Shown piece by piece: positions 57,059-64,000 of a stretch of DNA of 64,000 bases (within the stretch, counting starts at the first letter, position 1; every line of letters starts with the position of its first letter). A model generated the notes under the pieces. The model did not search any database, was not told the DNA's origin, and worked only from the letters and a program-made list of their open reading frames with translations. This stretch comes from Chryseobacterium sp. C-71 (lineage in GTDB: Bacteria > Bacteroidota > Bacteroidia > Flavobacteriales > Weeksellaceae): contig NZ_CP087131.1 of assembly GCF_020911865.1 (NCBI RefSeq), positions 2,356,001 through 2,420,000 on the forward strand, read 5' to 3'. Position numbers and translations under genes: made by a program.

Positions 57059-57277
57059 TTAATTAAAACTCACTGACGGCTTTACCCCACCGCATTCATT
57101 TGCATTAATTTCTGCAATATAATATGCCATTAGCGATTGAGAGGTACCTTCCGCAAATGTCGTGTAATGCTTTACCCCGCATGTTGAAGTCCAAACTGCC
57201 ATAACTTTGCCCGCAAAAGACATGAGTGATAAAGTCATGATGCTAAACATAGCACCTAATAAAAATTTCTTTTTCAT
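57059..57277 (-). CDS. Small exported two-cysteine peptide
   Basis: 72 residues. Signal peptide MKKKFLLGAMFSIMTLSLMSFAGKVMA, then about 45 residues with two cysteines (STCGVKHYTTFAEG and NECGGVKPSVSFN) that could form one disulfide. I recognise no family. It is first in a unit with a GLPGLI gene, with its own long leader and an operator-like palindrome upstream. A secreted small protein whose level exceeds that of the GLPGLI partner is likely, given the intervening hairpin. Confidence 0.65.
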   Translation of the reverse strand: MKKKFLLGAMFSIMTLSLMSFAGKVMAVWTSTCGVKHYTTFAEGTSQSLMAYYIAEINANECGGVKPSVSFN

Positions 57278-57443
57278 AATAAATGGATTTTTAAAATTAA
57301 TAAATAATTGTTTCCCTACCTGTACAATTTTGTCTAGAATAAACTGCGCAGATCGGATGATGCATCATATATGACTTTTATAAGAAATACATTACGGCAG
57401 ACCGCCAGAAATGTTGCGCGAATTTCTCATTTGTGTCATGCTA

Positions 57444-57484
57444 CAAACGTAAAAAATAATTCACAAATACTTGTGTGAATTATT
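57444..57484 (-). promoter_or_regulatory. Promoter and palindromic operator of the peptide-GLPGLI operon
   Basis: Minus-strand TACGTTTG (57451-57444) fits TAnnTTTG. Immediately upstream, AATAATTCACA (57455-57465) faces TGTGAATTATT (57474-57484) with an 8-base gap, covering the polymerase site. Predicted leader about 160 bases. Confidence 0.55.
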
Positions 57485-57587
57485 TAGCAAATTTTGCTGG
57501 GTTTATTAGGTAAAAAACATTTTTAGGTTTAAAATATTTATCTTACTTTCGTTTCCGAAAAATATTTTTTTTCATATTTGTGTTTTT

Positions 57588-57621
57588 AATTCTCTATAAG
57601 AAATTATAGAGAATTTTTTTT
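57588..57621 (+). terminator. Hairpin with T tract upstream of the cupin gene
   Basis: AATTCTCTATAA (57588-57599), GAAA loop, TTATAGAGAATT (57604-57615), then T residues. No gene lies upstream on this strand, so it may end an unseen small RNA. Confidence 0.5.
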
Positions 57622-57708
57622 AACCAAATAAAGAACGTCAAATAAAAAAATGATGAACGTCATAGATTAAAAAGAACAATATTTCAATTTTCGTATAGGT
57701 TTATTTAA

Positions 57709-57716
57709 TAATTTTG
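57709..57716 (+). promoter_or_regulatory. -7 promoter element of the cupin gene
   Basis: TAATTTTG matches TAnnTTTG; leader about 13 bases. Confidence 0.5.
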
Positions 57717-57735
57717 TAACATAAAATTTATAAAA

Positions 57736-58620
57736 ATGGGGGTTATTCTAAAACCTATAGATATTGTTGACGATATTACTCAGGAAGAGTTCCGCGAGAA
57801 ATATCTGATCCCAAGAAAACCGGTAGTGATAAAAAATATGGCCAAAAAATGGCCAGCCTATCAAAAATGGACGATGGATTATGTGAAAGAAGTGGTAGGA
57901 GACATTACCGTTCCTCTTTACGACAGCGCAAAGGCAGATCCTTCAGCTCCCATCAATACGCCGACTACCGAAATGAAATTTGCAGATTATATAGATCTCA
58001 TCCAAAGAGAACCTACCGATCTACGAATTTTCTTTTTTGATCCAATCAAACATGCCTCAAAATTACTTGATGAGTACATCCCTCCGAAAGAATTGATGGG
58101 TGGTTTTCTGGATAAATATCCATCGATGTTTTTTGGAGGTCAAGGTTCTGTAACATTTTTACATTTCGATATCGATTTAGCACATATTTTCCACACCCAC
58201 TTTAACGGAAGAAAGCATGTTTTGCTTTTTGAATACAAATGGAAAGACAGACTGTATAAGCTTCCTTATGCCACATATGCTTTGGAGGATTTTGATATTT
58301 CCAATCCTGATTTTGAAAAATTTCCGGCATTGGATGGCGTAGAAGGTATTGAATGTTTTCTAGAGCACGGTGATACGCTATTTATGCCAACAGGATGGTG
58401 GCACTGGATGAAATATCTTGACGGAAGTTTCTCGCTATCTCTTCGTGCATGGGACAAATCTTGGGCGGTGAAAGCCAACTCGCTTTGGAATCTGACCGTT
58501 CAGAGAAATTTTGACAATTTCATGAAAGGTCGTTACAAAAAACGCTACATGGACTGGAAAGAGAAAAAAGCCGTTGAAAGAGCTAATTATGCTTTGAAAA
58601 AAGGTTTGCCTAAAAAATAG
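57736..58620 (+). CDS. Cupin-like/JmjC Fe(II)-2-oxoglutarate oxygenase
   Basis: 294 residues. Cupin_8/JmjC fold: RKPVVIKNMAKKWPAYQKWTMDYV at the N-terminus, the HxD metal motif in TFLHFDIDLAHIFHTHFNGRKHVLLF and the distal His in FMPTGWWHWMKYLDGSFSLSL. Such enzymes hydroxylate protein or RNA side chains using Fe(II), O2 and 2-oxoglutarate; the target is unknown. The basic C-terminus (KGRYKKRYMDWKEKKAVERANY) may contact RNA. Followed by a strong bidirectional terminator. Confidence 0.9.
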   Translation: MGVILKPIDIVDDITQEEFREKYLIPRKPVVIKNMAKKWPAYQKWTMDYVKEVVGDITVPLYDSAKADPSAPINTPTTEMKFADYIDLIQREPTDLRIFFFDPIKHASKLLDEYIPPKELMGGFLDKYPSMFFGGQGSVTFLHFDIDLAHIFHTHFNGRKHVLLFEYKWKDRLYKLPYATYALEDFDISNPDFEKFPALDGVEGIECFLEHGDTLFMPTGWWHWMKYLDGSFSLSLRAWDKSWAVKANSLWNLTVQRNFDNFMKGRYKKRYMDWKEKKAVERANYALKKGLPKK

Positions 58621-58656
58621 AATAATACGCTTCATTTTGGAGCGTATTATTTTTTT
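58621..58656. terminator. Bidirectional terminator between cupin gene and NAD/ADP-ribose operon
   Basis: AATAATACGCTTC pairs with GGAGCGTATTATT with one mismatch, followed by TTTTTTT. It also covers the last codons of the minus-strand phosphatase gene. Confidence 0.75.
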
Positions 58657-59399
58657 ATCTTAACATTATCATTATTTCTTCCTTTTTCACCAAAATATAA
58701 ACTCGGAAGCGAATCACTCTGCCAAAATTCTTTCGTTTCAACATCCATGATCGTTAATGAACCCGTGAAAGCTGCTCCTGTATCAAGATTCCAGATATTG
58801 GCTTTGTTGAGAGGTTCTTTAATTCCTAGATGTAAAGTCGGTGTATGTCCGATGAAAATTTCTTTATATAAAAGCAGTCTTTTCGGATATAATTCTGAAT
58901 TTTTTTCTAATTTCTTATCCATTGCTACTGCAGTTTCCCAAAGTGTTCTGTCCCAACGATCATTACTTGTATAGACTTCCCTTTCTGGTCCGTGCATAGA
59001 AGAATAACCGGCGTGAATAAACAAACGGTTTTCTTCGTCAACATAATAATTTTTCATCCGCTGAAAAAACTCCAAATGAATTTCCAAATCTTCTAAAGAA
59101 TAATCGGAATAACTGTCAACCGTACTTTGCCCACCATTAAAAAGCCAGACATCAGGAGCAGTTCCGAATGAAAGCCAATCTTCCGTCCAAGCATCATGAT
59201 TTCCTTTAATGAAAATACATTCCTGTTTTTCGGAAAGTTTTATTAAAAATTGGATGATTTGAGAAGATTCGCTCCAACCATCGACATAATCTCCGAGGAA
59301 AATTAAGGTGTCATTTTCGGTAACATGGGCTCTTTCCAAAACTTGTTTCAAAGCTTTGAATCCGCCGTGAATGTCGCCTATAGCTAATGTTCTTTTCAT
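58647..59399 (-). CDS. PPP-family metallophosphoesterase
   Basis: 250 residues with all phosphoesterase signatures: TLAIGDIHGGFKAL, FLGDYVDGWSESS, IKGNHDAW, LFIHAGYSSMHGP, IFIGHTPT, and a final NLDTGAAFTGSLTIMD. It resembles bacterial serine/threonine protein phosphatases and ApaH-like enzymes; the substrate may be a protein, a dinucleotide or a phosphate released by its neighbours. Last gene of the ADP-ribose operon; ATG at 59399 overlaps the zinc-ribbon stop by 4 bases. Confidence 0.9.
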   Translation of the reverse strand: MKRTLAIGDIHGGFKALKQVLERAHVTENDTLIFLGDYVDGWSESSQIIQFLIKLSEKQECIFIKGNHDAWTEDWLSFGTAPDVWLFNGGQSTVDSYSDYSLEDLEIHLEFFQRMKNYYVDEENRLFIHAGYSSMHGPEREVYTSNDRWDRTLWETAVAMDKKLEKNSELYPKRLLLYKEIFIGHTPTLHLGIKEPLNKANIWNLDTGAAFTGSLTIMDVETKEFWQSDSLPSLYFGEKGRNNDNVKIKK

Positions 59400-59617
59400 T
59401 TTTTTTCTTGTCGTTTTGAAACAGCCCACTTTCCATTATTATCACTTGGCATTCCCGTTTCCATGAAAAGCGCTTTACTGCAATGTGGACATATCTTTCT
59501 ATAATGATAAACTCTATACGTCTTTCCTTCAAGGCTTACAGTGAATTTAATATGTACATCTTTTCTGGAAAATTCAAATATTTCTTTACATTCAGGACAA
59601 TTATCAATATTTGTCAT
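59396..59617 (-). CDS. Small zinc-ribbon protein
   Basis: 73 residues: NCPECKEIFEF and ICPHCSKALF give two CxxC pairs about 40 residues apart, a zinc ribbon with a central beta stretch (VHIKFTVSLEGKTYRVYHYRKI). No further domain. The start at 59617 (MTNIDNCPE) overlaps the kptA stop by 4 bases, and its own stop overlaps the phosphatase start by 4, so it is co-translated with both. It may serve as an RNA- or protein-binding helper for them; inference only. Confidence 0.75.
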   Translation of the reverse strand: MTNIDNCPECKEIFEFSRKDVHIKFTVSLEGKTYRVYHYRKICPHCSKALFMETGMPSDNNGKWAVSKRQEKK

Positions 59618-60160
59618 CTTGAAATATATTTTGCTTCCACAAAATCTGTCAGCCAAACTTCATTTTCCGAAAGATAAAATTCTATTCCGTCTTCAAACAT
59701 TTTTCCTGTGCTTATCGTGAGAATAATTGGTTTTCCGTGGCGCATTCCAACGTTGGTTGCGGTTTCTTTATCGATGCTTAAATGAACGTGTTGCCGGTTT
59801 CTTTTTTCAATTCCTTTTTCTAAAATTGATTCGACATTGTTCTGCGCCGTTCCGTGATACAAAAATGCGGGCGGCTGCTGTGGAATTAAATCCAGATTAA
59901 TATCAATAGAATGTCCCTGGCTGGCTCTGATTCTTGTTTTATCTTCATTAAAAATAAAGCGTTTTTTATCATTGGTTTCCACAATTTCATCGAGTTCTTC
60001 AAAGGTAAAACCCTGATAAGAATCTCTTTTTGATTTTGTGATTAACTCATCAACATTTGCCCATCCATTTTCATCTAACGTTAAATCAATGAGTTCAGGA
60101 TGATGTCTGAGAACGTAGCTCAGGAATTGCTTAATTTTTTTTTTTATGTTGTTCGTTCAT
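59614..60160 (-). pseudogene. kptA: RNA 2'-phosphotransferase KptA, frameshifted in an 11-A tract
   Basis: KptA moves the 2'-phosphate of an RNA splice junction to NAD, giving ADP-ribose 1'',2''-cyclic phosphate. The ATG at 60160 opens MNEQHKKK, followed by IKQFLSYVLRHHPELIDLTLDENGWANVDELI and, further on, FLYHGTAQNNVESILEKG and VHLSIDKETATNVGMRHGKP, all KptA blocks. The A tract at 60135-60145 has 11 bases; 10 would give one continuous 181-residue frame. With 11, translation stops within a few codons. Without correction only a 122-residue C-terminal part from a GTG at 59982 could be made. Slippage on the tract, a true mutation or a base-call error are all possible. Confidence 0.85.
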
Positions 60161-60170
60161 GGTTTGTGTT

Positions 60171-61136
60171 TTATTTCATTATTTTTTTCTCTAATTTATT
60201 ACATAAGTTTTCAATATCCTCCTTCCTCACTAATTCAGCAATCCATTCTTCAGGAATATTTTCAAAACCATAATAAATTCCGGCAACTCCACCTGTAATT
60301 GCTCCTATGGTGTCAGTATCATAGCCTAAATTGACAGCTTTTAAAACTGCCTCAGAATAGCTATCAGTGGTGAGCAGACACCATAGAGAAGCTTCTAAAC
60401 TTGCAAGAACGTAGCCTGAAGAACTAATGTCCTCTTCTTGTAATCTATTTAAAGGTGCTAACTCATAATCGCCAACTTTCAATTCTAAAATTCTATGAAA
60501 CTTATCCATTTCTTCCTGAGAACATATGGGATTATGATCCAAAAAGTTCACAACCTTTTCCTGCATACTTCTGTAAGCTTCCCATTTATCTTTTTCTCTC
60601 AATATTTCCAAGGCAAATTCCAGATAAATAAAACAAGCTAAAACAGAACGAATGTGCCCGTGTGTAATGCTCGAAACTTCTTTCACTTTATTAAAACGTT
60701 CTTCAATTGATAAATCTTTAATGTAAAATAACAGAGGCAATATTCTCATTAACGAACCATTTCCATTATCAGATTCCGAAGTTCCGCCACACAGAGTCGG
60801 TGGGGTTCCTTTGCTGATTCTATTAATGGCATGTGAAGTTGCAATTCCAATATCGAAAACACTTCCGTGAGGAGTCCAATGTCCATAGTTTTTCCATTTA
60901 ACAAAACTCTGTGCTATCTTTTCAAGATTATAATCTCTGACTAATTGCTCGGCGAGACAAAGAGTTAAAGAACCATCGTCACTCCAGGTTCCTTTTGGTT
61001 GCTGATGTGTCCCAAAAGCTCTCATGCCGATAACTGGCGAACTTTTTAATTCATCTCTGGTTCGAAATTCCACCGGAACGCCCAAAGCATCGCCAACGCA
61101 AACTCCGAAAATTCCGGCTTTTACACTATTTTCCAT
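60171..61136 (-). CDS. ADP-ribosylglycohydrolase, copy 1
   Basis: 321 residues, DraG/ARH fold. Metal and substrate motifs: GVCVGDALGVPVEF, GTWSDDGSLTLCLAE (first Asp cluster), GYDTDTIGAITGGVAGIYYG (second Asp cluster), and HGHIRSVLACFIYLEF. Releases ADP-ribose from modified proteins or nucleic acids. Its stop is 10 bases before kptA, its start overlaps the sirtuin stop by one base. Different from copy 2 (62431) in most positions, so not a recent duplicate; the two probably act on different linkages. Confidence 0.93.
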   Translation of the reverse strand: MENSVKAGIFGVCVGDALGVPVEFRTRDELKSSPVIGMRAFGTHQQPKGTWSDDGSLTLCLAEQLVRDYNLEKIAQSFVKWKNYGHWTPHGSVFDIGIATSHAINRISKGTPPTLCGGTSESDNGNGSLMRILPLLFYIKDLSIEERFNKVKEVSSITHGHIRSVLACFIYLEFALEILREKDKWEAYRSMQEKVVNFLDHNPICSQEEMDKFHRILELKVGDYELAPLNRLQEEDISSSGYVLASLEASLWCLLTTDSYSEAVLKAVNLGYDTDTIGAITGGVAGIYYGFENIPEEWIAELVRKEDIENLCNKLEKKIMK

Positions 61137-61822
61137 CAGGCTAGATTTACTAATTTATCAAACAACAGTTTCATTCCTTTTGTTGCGGTTTCTTTCATGA
61201 CAACCGCTCTTTGTCCGTATCCGAAGCCTGTTTCGTTGGGATTGATTACAATCAACAGACAATCATCTTTGATGTCGTGAAGCAATCCTGCAGCAGGATA
61301 AACTTGCAAAGACGTTCCGATTACCAAGAAAATATCGGCTTCTTTTGCTTTTTTTGTTGCTTCTTTCATCAAAGGAACGTCTTCCCCGAACCAAACAATG
61401 AAAGGACGCAATTGCGCTCCGTCTTCTGCTTTATCTCCGATTTTGATGTCGTCTTTTTGTTCGTAGATCAAACTTTTATTATTGCACGAACAAGATTTAA
61501 ACAATTCGCCGTGAAGGTGAATGATATTTTTTGAACCCGCTCTTTCGTGTAAATCATCGATGTTTTGAGTGATAATTTGAACTTCGAAATATTTTTCTAA
61601 ATCGGCAATCAGTTTGTGTGCATCATTGGGTTCTACTTCGTGAAGCTGGCGGCGTCTCTGGTTGTAAAATTCAAGAACCATTTCTCTGTCTTTTCTCCAG
61701 CCTTCCGGACTCGCCACATCGGTTATACTATGATTTTCCCAAAGACCATCTCCGTCTCTGAATGTTTTTATTCCGCTTTCGGCACTGATTCCGGCACCGC
61801 TTAATATGGTTAGTTTTTTCAT
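61136..61822 (-). CDS. cobB: Sirtuin, NAD-dependent deacylase (class III type)
   Basis: 228 residues. NAD fold motifs: ILSGAGISAESGIKTFRDGDGLW, QNIDDLHERAGS, catalytic His in IIHLHGELFKS, and VIGTSLQVYPAAGL. FYNQRRRQ contains the YxxR pair found in SIRT5-like desuccinylases. The zinc site is incomplete: only a CSC pair (SCSCNN) is present, no second pair. The product, O-acyl-ADP-ribose, is a substrate of macrodomains like the one encoded upstream. Confidence 0.92.
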   Translation of the reverse strand: MKKLTILSGAGISAESGIKTFRDGDGLWENHSITDVASPEGWRKDREMVLEFYNQRRRQLHEVEPNDAHKLIADLEKYFEVQIITQNIDDLHERAGSKNIIHLHGELFKSCSCNNKSLIYEQKDDIKIGDKAEDGAQLRPFIVWFGEDVPLMKEATKKAKEADIFLVIGTSLQVYPAAGLLHDIKDDCLLIVINPNETGFGYGQRAVVMKETATKGMKLLFDKLVNLA

Positions 61823-61934
61823 TTTGTTTTATTTTAATTTTTTTTTTAACACAAAGTCCGCAAAGATTTTATTTTAAAATTATCCTGCATATTTTCGTTC
61901 GCAAAGGCGTTTCACTCAGCAAATGAGCATTAAT
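61823..61934. repeat. AACGC/GCAAAG dispersed repeat between macrodomain and sirtuin genes
   Basis: AACACAAAGTCCGCAAAGAT (61849-61868) and TTCGCAAAGGCGTTTCACTC (about 61898-61917) match the blocks in the 18888 and 19379 copies. The one sizeable gap inside the eight-gene operon. Confidence 0.6.
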
Positions 61935-62441
61935 TCATTCCAATAATTTTTTATAAATCTCTTCATTTTCACCATCAAAACAGACGAAAATAACTTTCTC
62001 TACAATATCTGATTTGAAATTCTTCACTATCTCAACAGCAATTTTCGCCGCTAATTCTTTTGGAAATCTGTAAACTCCTGTACTGATATTTGGAAAAGAA
62101 ATAGTTTTTACATCTAAACTTTCAGCCAATTTTAATGAGTTTCTATAACAATTTGCTAGAAGTTGTGAACATTTTTCTTCATCGTTATTCCAAATAGGTC
62201 CGACCGTATGAATTACATATTTTGCGGGAAGATTTCCGGCCGTTGTTTTTACAGCTTCTCCCGTTTTACATTTTCCCTGTCGGTTTCTGATTTCTTTGCA
62301 TTCGTCCAAAATCTGTGATCCTCCAGCACGATGAATAGCACCGTCAACTCCGCCTCCACCAAGTAATGAAGAATTGGCAGCATTGACGATGGCGTCTGTT
62401 TTTATTTTGGTGATGTCGGCTTTTATTAATTCAATTTTCAT
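61935..62441 (-). CDS. Macrodomain protein, O-acetyl-ADP-ribose deacetylase type
   Basis: 168 residues, one macrodomain: [33 protein letters not shown] (ADP-ribose loop), [25 protein letters not shown] (phosphate loop). This MacroD/YmdB-like group removes O-acetyl groups or mono-ADP-ribose, and related ones process ADP-ribose 1''-phosphate, the KptA product after opening. Start at 62441 ([10 protein letters not shown]); it overlaps the preceding gene by 11 bases. Confidence 0.94.
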   Translation of the reverse strand: MKIELIKADITKIKTDAIVNAANSSLLGGGGVDGAIHRAGGSQILDECKEIRNRQGKCKTGEAVKTTAGNLPAKYVIHTVGPIWNNDEEKCSQLLANCYRNSLKLAESLDVKTISFPNISTGVYRFPKELAAKIAVEIVKNFKSDIVEKVIFVCFDGENEEIYKKLLE

Positions 62442-63342
62442 AAAATCTGCTTTTTCTCCAATTTTCAATATTCTCCTTCCAATCTGGGATTGAATTTTCA
62501 TCGCAGCATAAAATACTTATTCCTGCCGCCATTGCACAGGTTGTATCTCTGTCTCCCAATGCAGAAACTGTATTCCAAAGACATTCTTCAAAATTATTTC
62601 TATATCTCGAAAGCATCCAAATGACAAGTGGAACTGTATCTTGAGCGGTCATTTTAATTCCATTTCCTAATGTTTTTACCAGCAGTTCAATACTTGGATT
62701 TCCATTTAAGTGAATAACTTTATTAAGCTTACTTTTCATATCAGAATCATTTAATTCATCCTGGATTTTTTGAATAAATTCTTCCTGAGAATATTTTTTA
62801 ATTCCTAACTTTTCCTGAATCGCAAAAGCTGCAGCCAAAGCAATTGCTTTTGTTCCTTCTATCGCTTCTTTATTTGCGTGAGTCACTTCACAGGATAGTT
62901 CTGCATTGATTTTAAGTTGATTCAAATCATCATAAAAGTGTGCCCCAATCACAGAAGCTCTCATTGCACCGCCATTTCCCATCGAGCCCTGTCCTTCAAA
63001 TTTTGAATAAGAAACTTCTTTCCAGTTTTCTCCGCTTTTTACAGCTCTAAAATATTGATGCATTGAAGGTCCATACCCTCTTTTGATATCTAAAAAATAG
63101 TTTTTTGTAAACTCTTCTGCAAGAAACTCCTGATTAATCACGCCAAATTTTCCCAAAGATTTGAAAACAGCAATTGCCATAATTGTGTCGTCTGTAAAGT
63201 CAAGAGAAGTTTCAGGAAGAATTTTTTGATGAATATATGTTTTCATTAAGCTTTCTTCTCCGAAAAAACTTTCTCCAAAAGCATCACCAATGGAAAGTCC
63301 TGTGAGGGATTTTGAAGTAAGTAAGAGTTTATTTGTTAACAT
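62431..63342 (-). CDS. ADP-ribosylglycohydrolase, copy 2
   Basis: 303 residues, DraG/ARH fold: [33 protein letters not shown] (first Asp cluster), [13 protein letters not shown], and [16 protein letters not shown] (second Asp cluster with GDRDT in place of the common GDTDT). Length and motifs indicate an active hydrolase. Overlaps the macrodomain gene by 11 bases and the DUF4291 gene by 7. Confidence 0.9.
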   Translation of the reverse strand: MLTNKLLLTSKSLTGLSIGDAFGESFFGEESLMKTYIHQKILPETSLDFTDDTIMAIAVFKSLGKFGVINQEFLAEEFTKNYFLDIKRGYGPSMHQYFRAVKSGENWKEVSYSKFEGQGSMGNGGAMRASVIGAHFYDDLNQLKINAELSCEVTHANKEAIEGTKAIALAAAFAIQEKLGIKKYSQEEFIQKIQDELNDSDMKSKLNKVIHLNGNPSIELLVKTLGNGIKMTAQDTVPLVIWMLSRYRNNFEECLWNTVSALGDRDTTCAMAAGISILCCDENSIPDWKENIENWRKSRFYEN

Positions 63343-63986
63343 TTTAATCTTAATTTCTTATTTAATTTTTCATCATCAAACAATAATGGTTTCTCTTCTG
63401 GAATCATTAAGTTTTCCAAATCATTATTCAAAACAAACTGATGTTGCTCTTTCACAAAACCTGAAATATCTTGAATCAGAATAATATCTTCTTTGGAAAA
63501 AGAACGAGTAAATTCATTTCTCAAACCAATCTGAATTGCTCTCCTTTCCAGTTTTTTTCCAAAAGGATCGTGATCTGGATCCCATTGCAACCTTACAGAA
63601 GATTCTTTTACCTGATCTTGCCATTCTTCTCTAGAAATTCCCAATCTGTCGTTGTAAGTTGAATAAACTGCATTTTCGAGATATCTTTTTAAAGCATCCA
63701 TTTTTAAATGAATCGCTAAAACATATTCCTGACCCTCCTTCGTTCCCCAAACGTTTCGGTACATCATCCAAAGAAAATTTGGTTTTATCCAAGTCATTCT
63801 TTCTAAGCTGAATGCTCCGCCAAAATATTGATTCTTAACTGCAAATTCACCAATTTCTTTTCGATATGACTGATAAACAATGATTTTCTCATCATCATAT
63901 TGAGCCATGATGTGATGCCCTTTTTGAGGCCAATCTTCTAGTTGTTCTTTATATTTTTTTAATTTAAATTCCTTCATAATAATCAT
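63336..63986 (-). CDS. DUF4291 protein
   Basis: 216 residues. The strongly conserved block IIVYQSYRKEIGEFAVKNQYFGGAFSLERMTWIKPNFLWMMYRNVWGTKEGQEYVLAI is DUF4291 (shown in part). RLQWDPDHDPFGKKLERRAIQIGLR is also typical. No function is established to my knowledge. Placed first in an operon of ADP-ribose-handling enzymes, it may be the transferase that makes the modification others remove; inference. Start at 63986 or the ATG three codons inside (63977). The transcript's promoter lies beyond the window. Confidence 0.85.
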   Translation of the reverse strand: MIIMKEFKLKKYKEQLEDWPQKGHHIMAQYDDEKIIVYQSYRKEIGEFAVKNQYFGGAFSLERMTWIKPNFLWMMYRNVWGTKEGQEYVLAIHLKMDALKRYLENAVYSTYNDRLGISREEWQDQVKESSVRLQWDPDHDPFGKKLERRAIQIGLRNEFTRSFSKEDIILIQDISGFVKEQHQFVLNNDLENLMIPEEKPLLFDDEKLNKKLRLKC

Positions 63987-64000
63987 CCCATTCTTTTTTA

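Larger units (their letters stand above)
57278..57735. other. Regulatory gene-free stretch between divergent peptide and cupin genes
   Basis: Contains TGTACAATTTTGT (57321-57333), a -7 element for the minus strand (57444-57451), an 11-bp perfect inverted repeat (57455-57484), a hairpin with T tract (57588-57621), and the -7 element of the cupin gene (57709-57716). No ORF is seen. Confidence 0.5.

Noticed and set aside
1703..57451. A TTTG-N12-TAnnTTTG promoter class
   Set aside because: A TTTG 12 bases before the -7 element occurs at four sites (1703, 32685, 32882 and 57463 regions), but in such AT-rich DNA this can be chance; too few cases to claim.

Overview
The window comes from an AT-rich member of the Bacteroidota, family Weeksellaceae, most like Chryseobacterium. 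The grounds are the division/wall (dcw) gene order without ddl and murF, the GLPGLI-family exported proteins, promoters with the Bacteroidota -7 element TAnnTTTG, the near absence of Shine-Dalgarno sequences, and several families of short palindromic intergenic repeats. No species call is made.

Layout. 1-5460 (+): a membrane protein cut by the window edge, a VWA-like lipoprotein, an OmpR-type two-component system, a UspA-like protein and a YoaK/DUF1275 membrane protein. 5785-11167 (+): mutL, a rhomboid protease, two tandem membrane-anchored endonuclease/exonuclease/phosphatase paralogs and two small lipoproteins. 11198-13229 (-): a GH3-like enzyme and a bacilliredoxin. 13716-32655 (-): the complete dcw cluster mraZ-rsmH-ftsL-ftsI-murE-mraY-murD-ftsW-murG-murC-ftsQ-ftsA-ftsZ followed by yqeY. 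It carries two unknown genes, a GxxExxY gene and a 345-bp tandem duplication as extra cargo. 32929-34818 (+): an alpha/beta hydrolase, engB and a GNAT acetyltransferase.

35176-37098 (-): a metacaspase followed by a V8-like serine protease, each behind a copy of the same leader. 37438-40080 (-): a lipoprotein/7TM protein/histidine kinase/NarL regulator operon. 40335-40590 (-): three tRNA genes (Leu-UAG, Gly-GCC, Leu-UAA). 40765-42727 (+): a DUF3127 protein with an SSB-like tail, aat and a DMT transporter. 42780-44034: an IS110-family element with a probable bridge RNA. 44360-50376 (-): a TPR protein, a RelE/ParE toxin-antitoxin pair, glmM and feoA-feoB with a small FeoB-associated protein. 50532-57277: two GLPGLI genes, DinB, a TonB-type outer-membrane protein, an XRE regulator, a GIY-YIG nuclease set among palindromic repeats and a small exported peptide. 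57736-58620 (+): a cupin/JmjC oxygenase.

58647-63986 (-): a packed eight-gene set built around NAD and ADP-ribose. In transcription order it is DUF4291, ADP-ribosylglycohydrolase, macrodomain, sirtuin, a second ADP-ribosylglycohydrolase, kptA (broken by an 11-A tract), a zinc ribbon and a PPP-type phosphatase.

Strongest candidates for new biology: the metacaspase/protease pair with an apparent Arg cleavage site in the protease; the ADP-ribose cluster; the IS110 bridge RNA whose loop resembles the repeat the element sits in; the GIY-YIG gene beside tandem palindromes; and repeat-driven remodelling of the dcw cluster (an in-frame repeat in murG, and a murC/GxxExxY tandem duplication). All calls come from reading the sequence; no database search was run.
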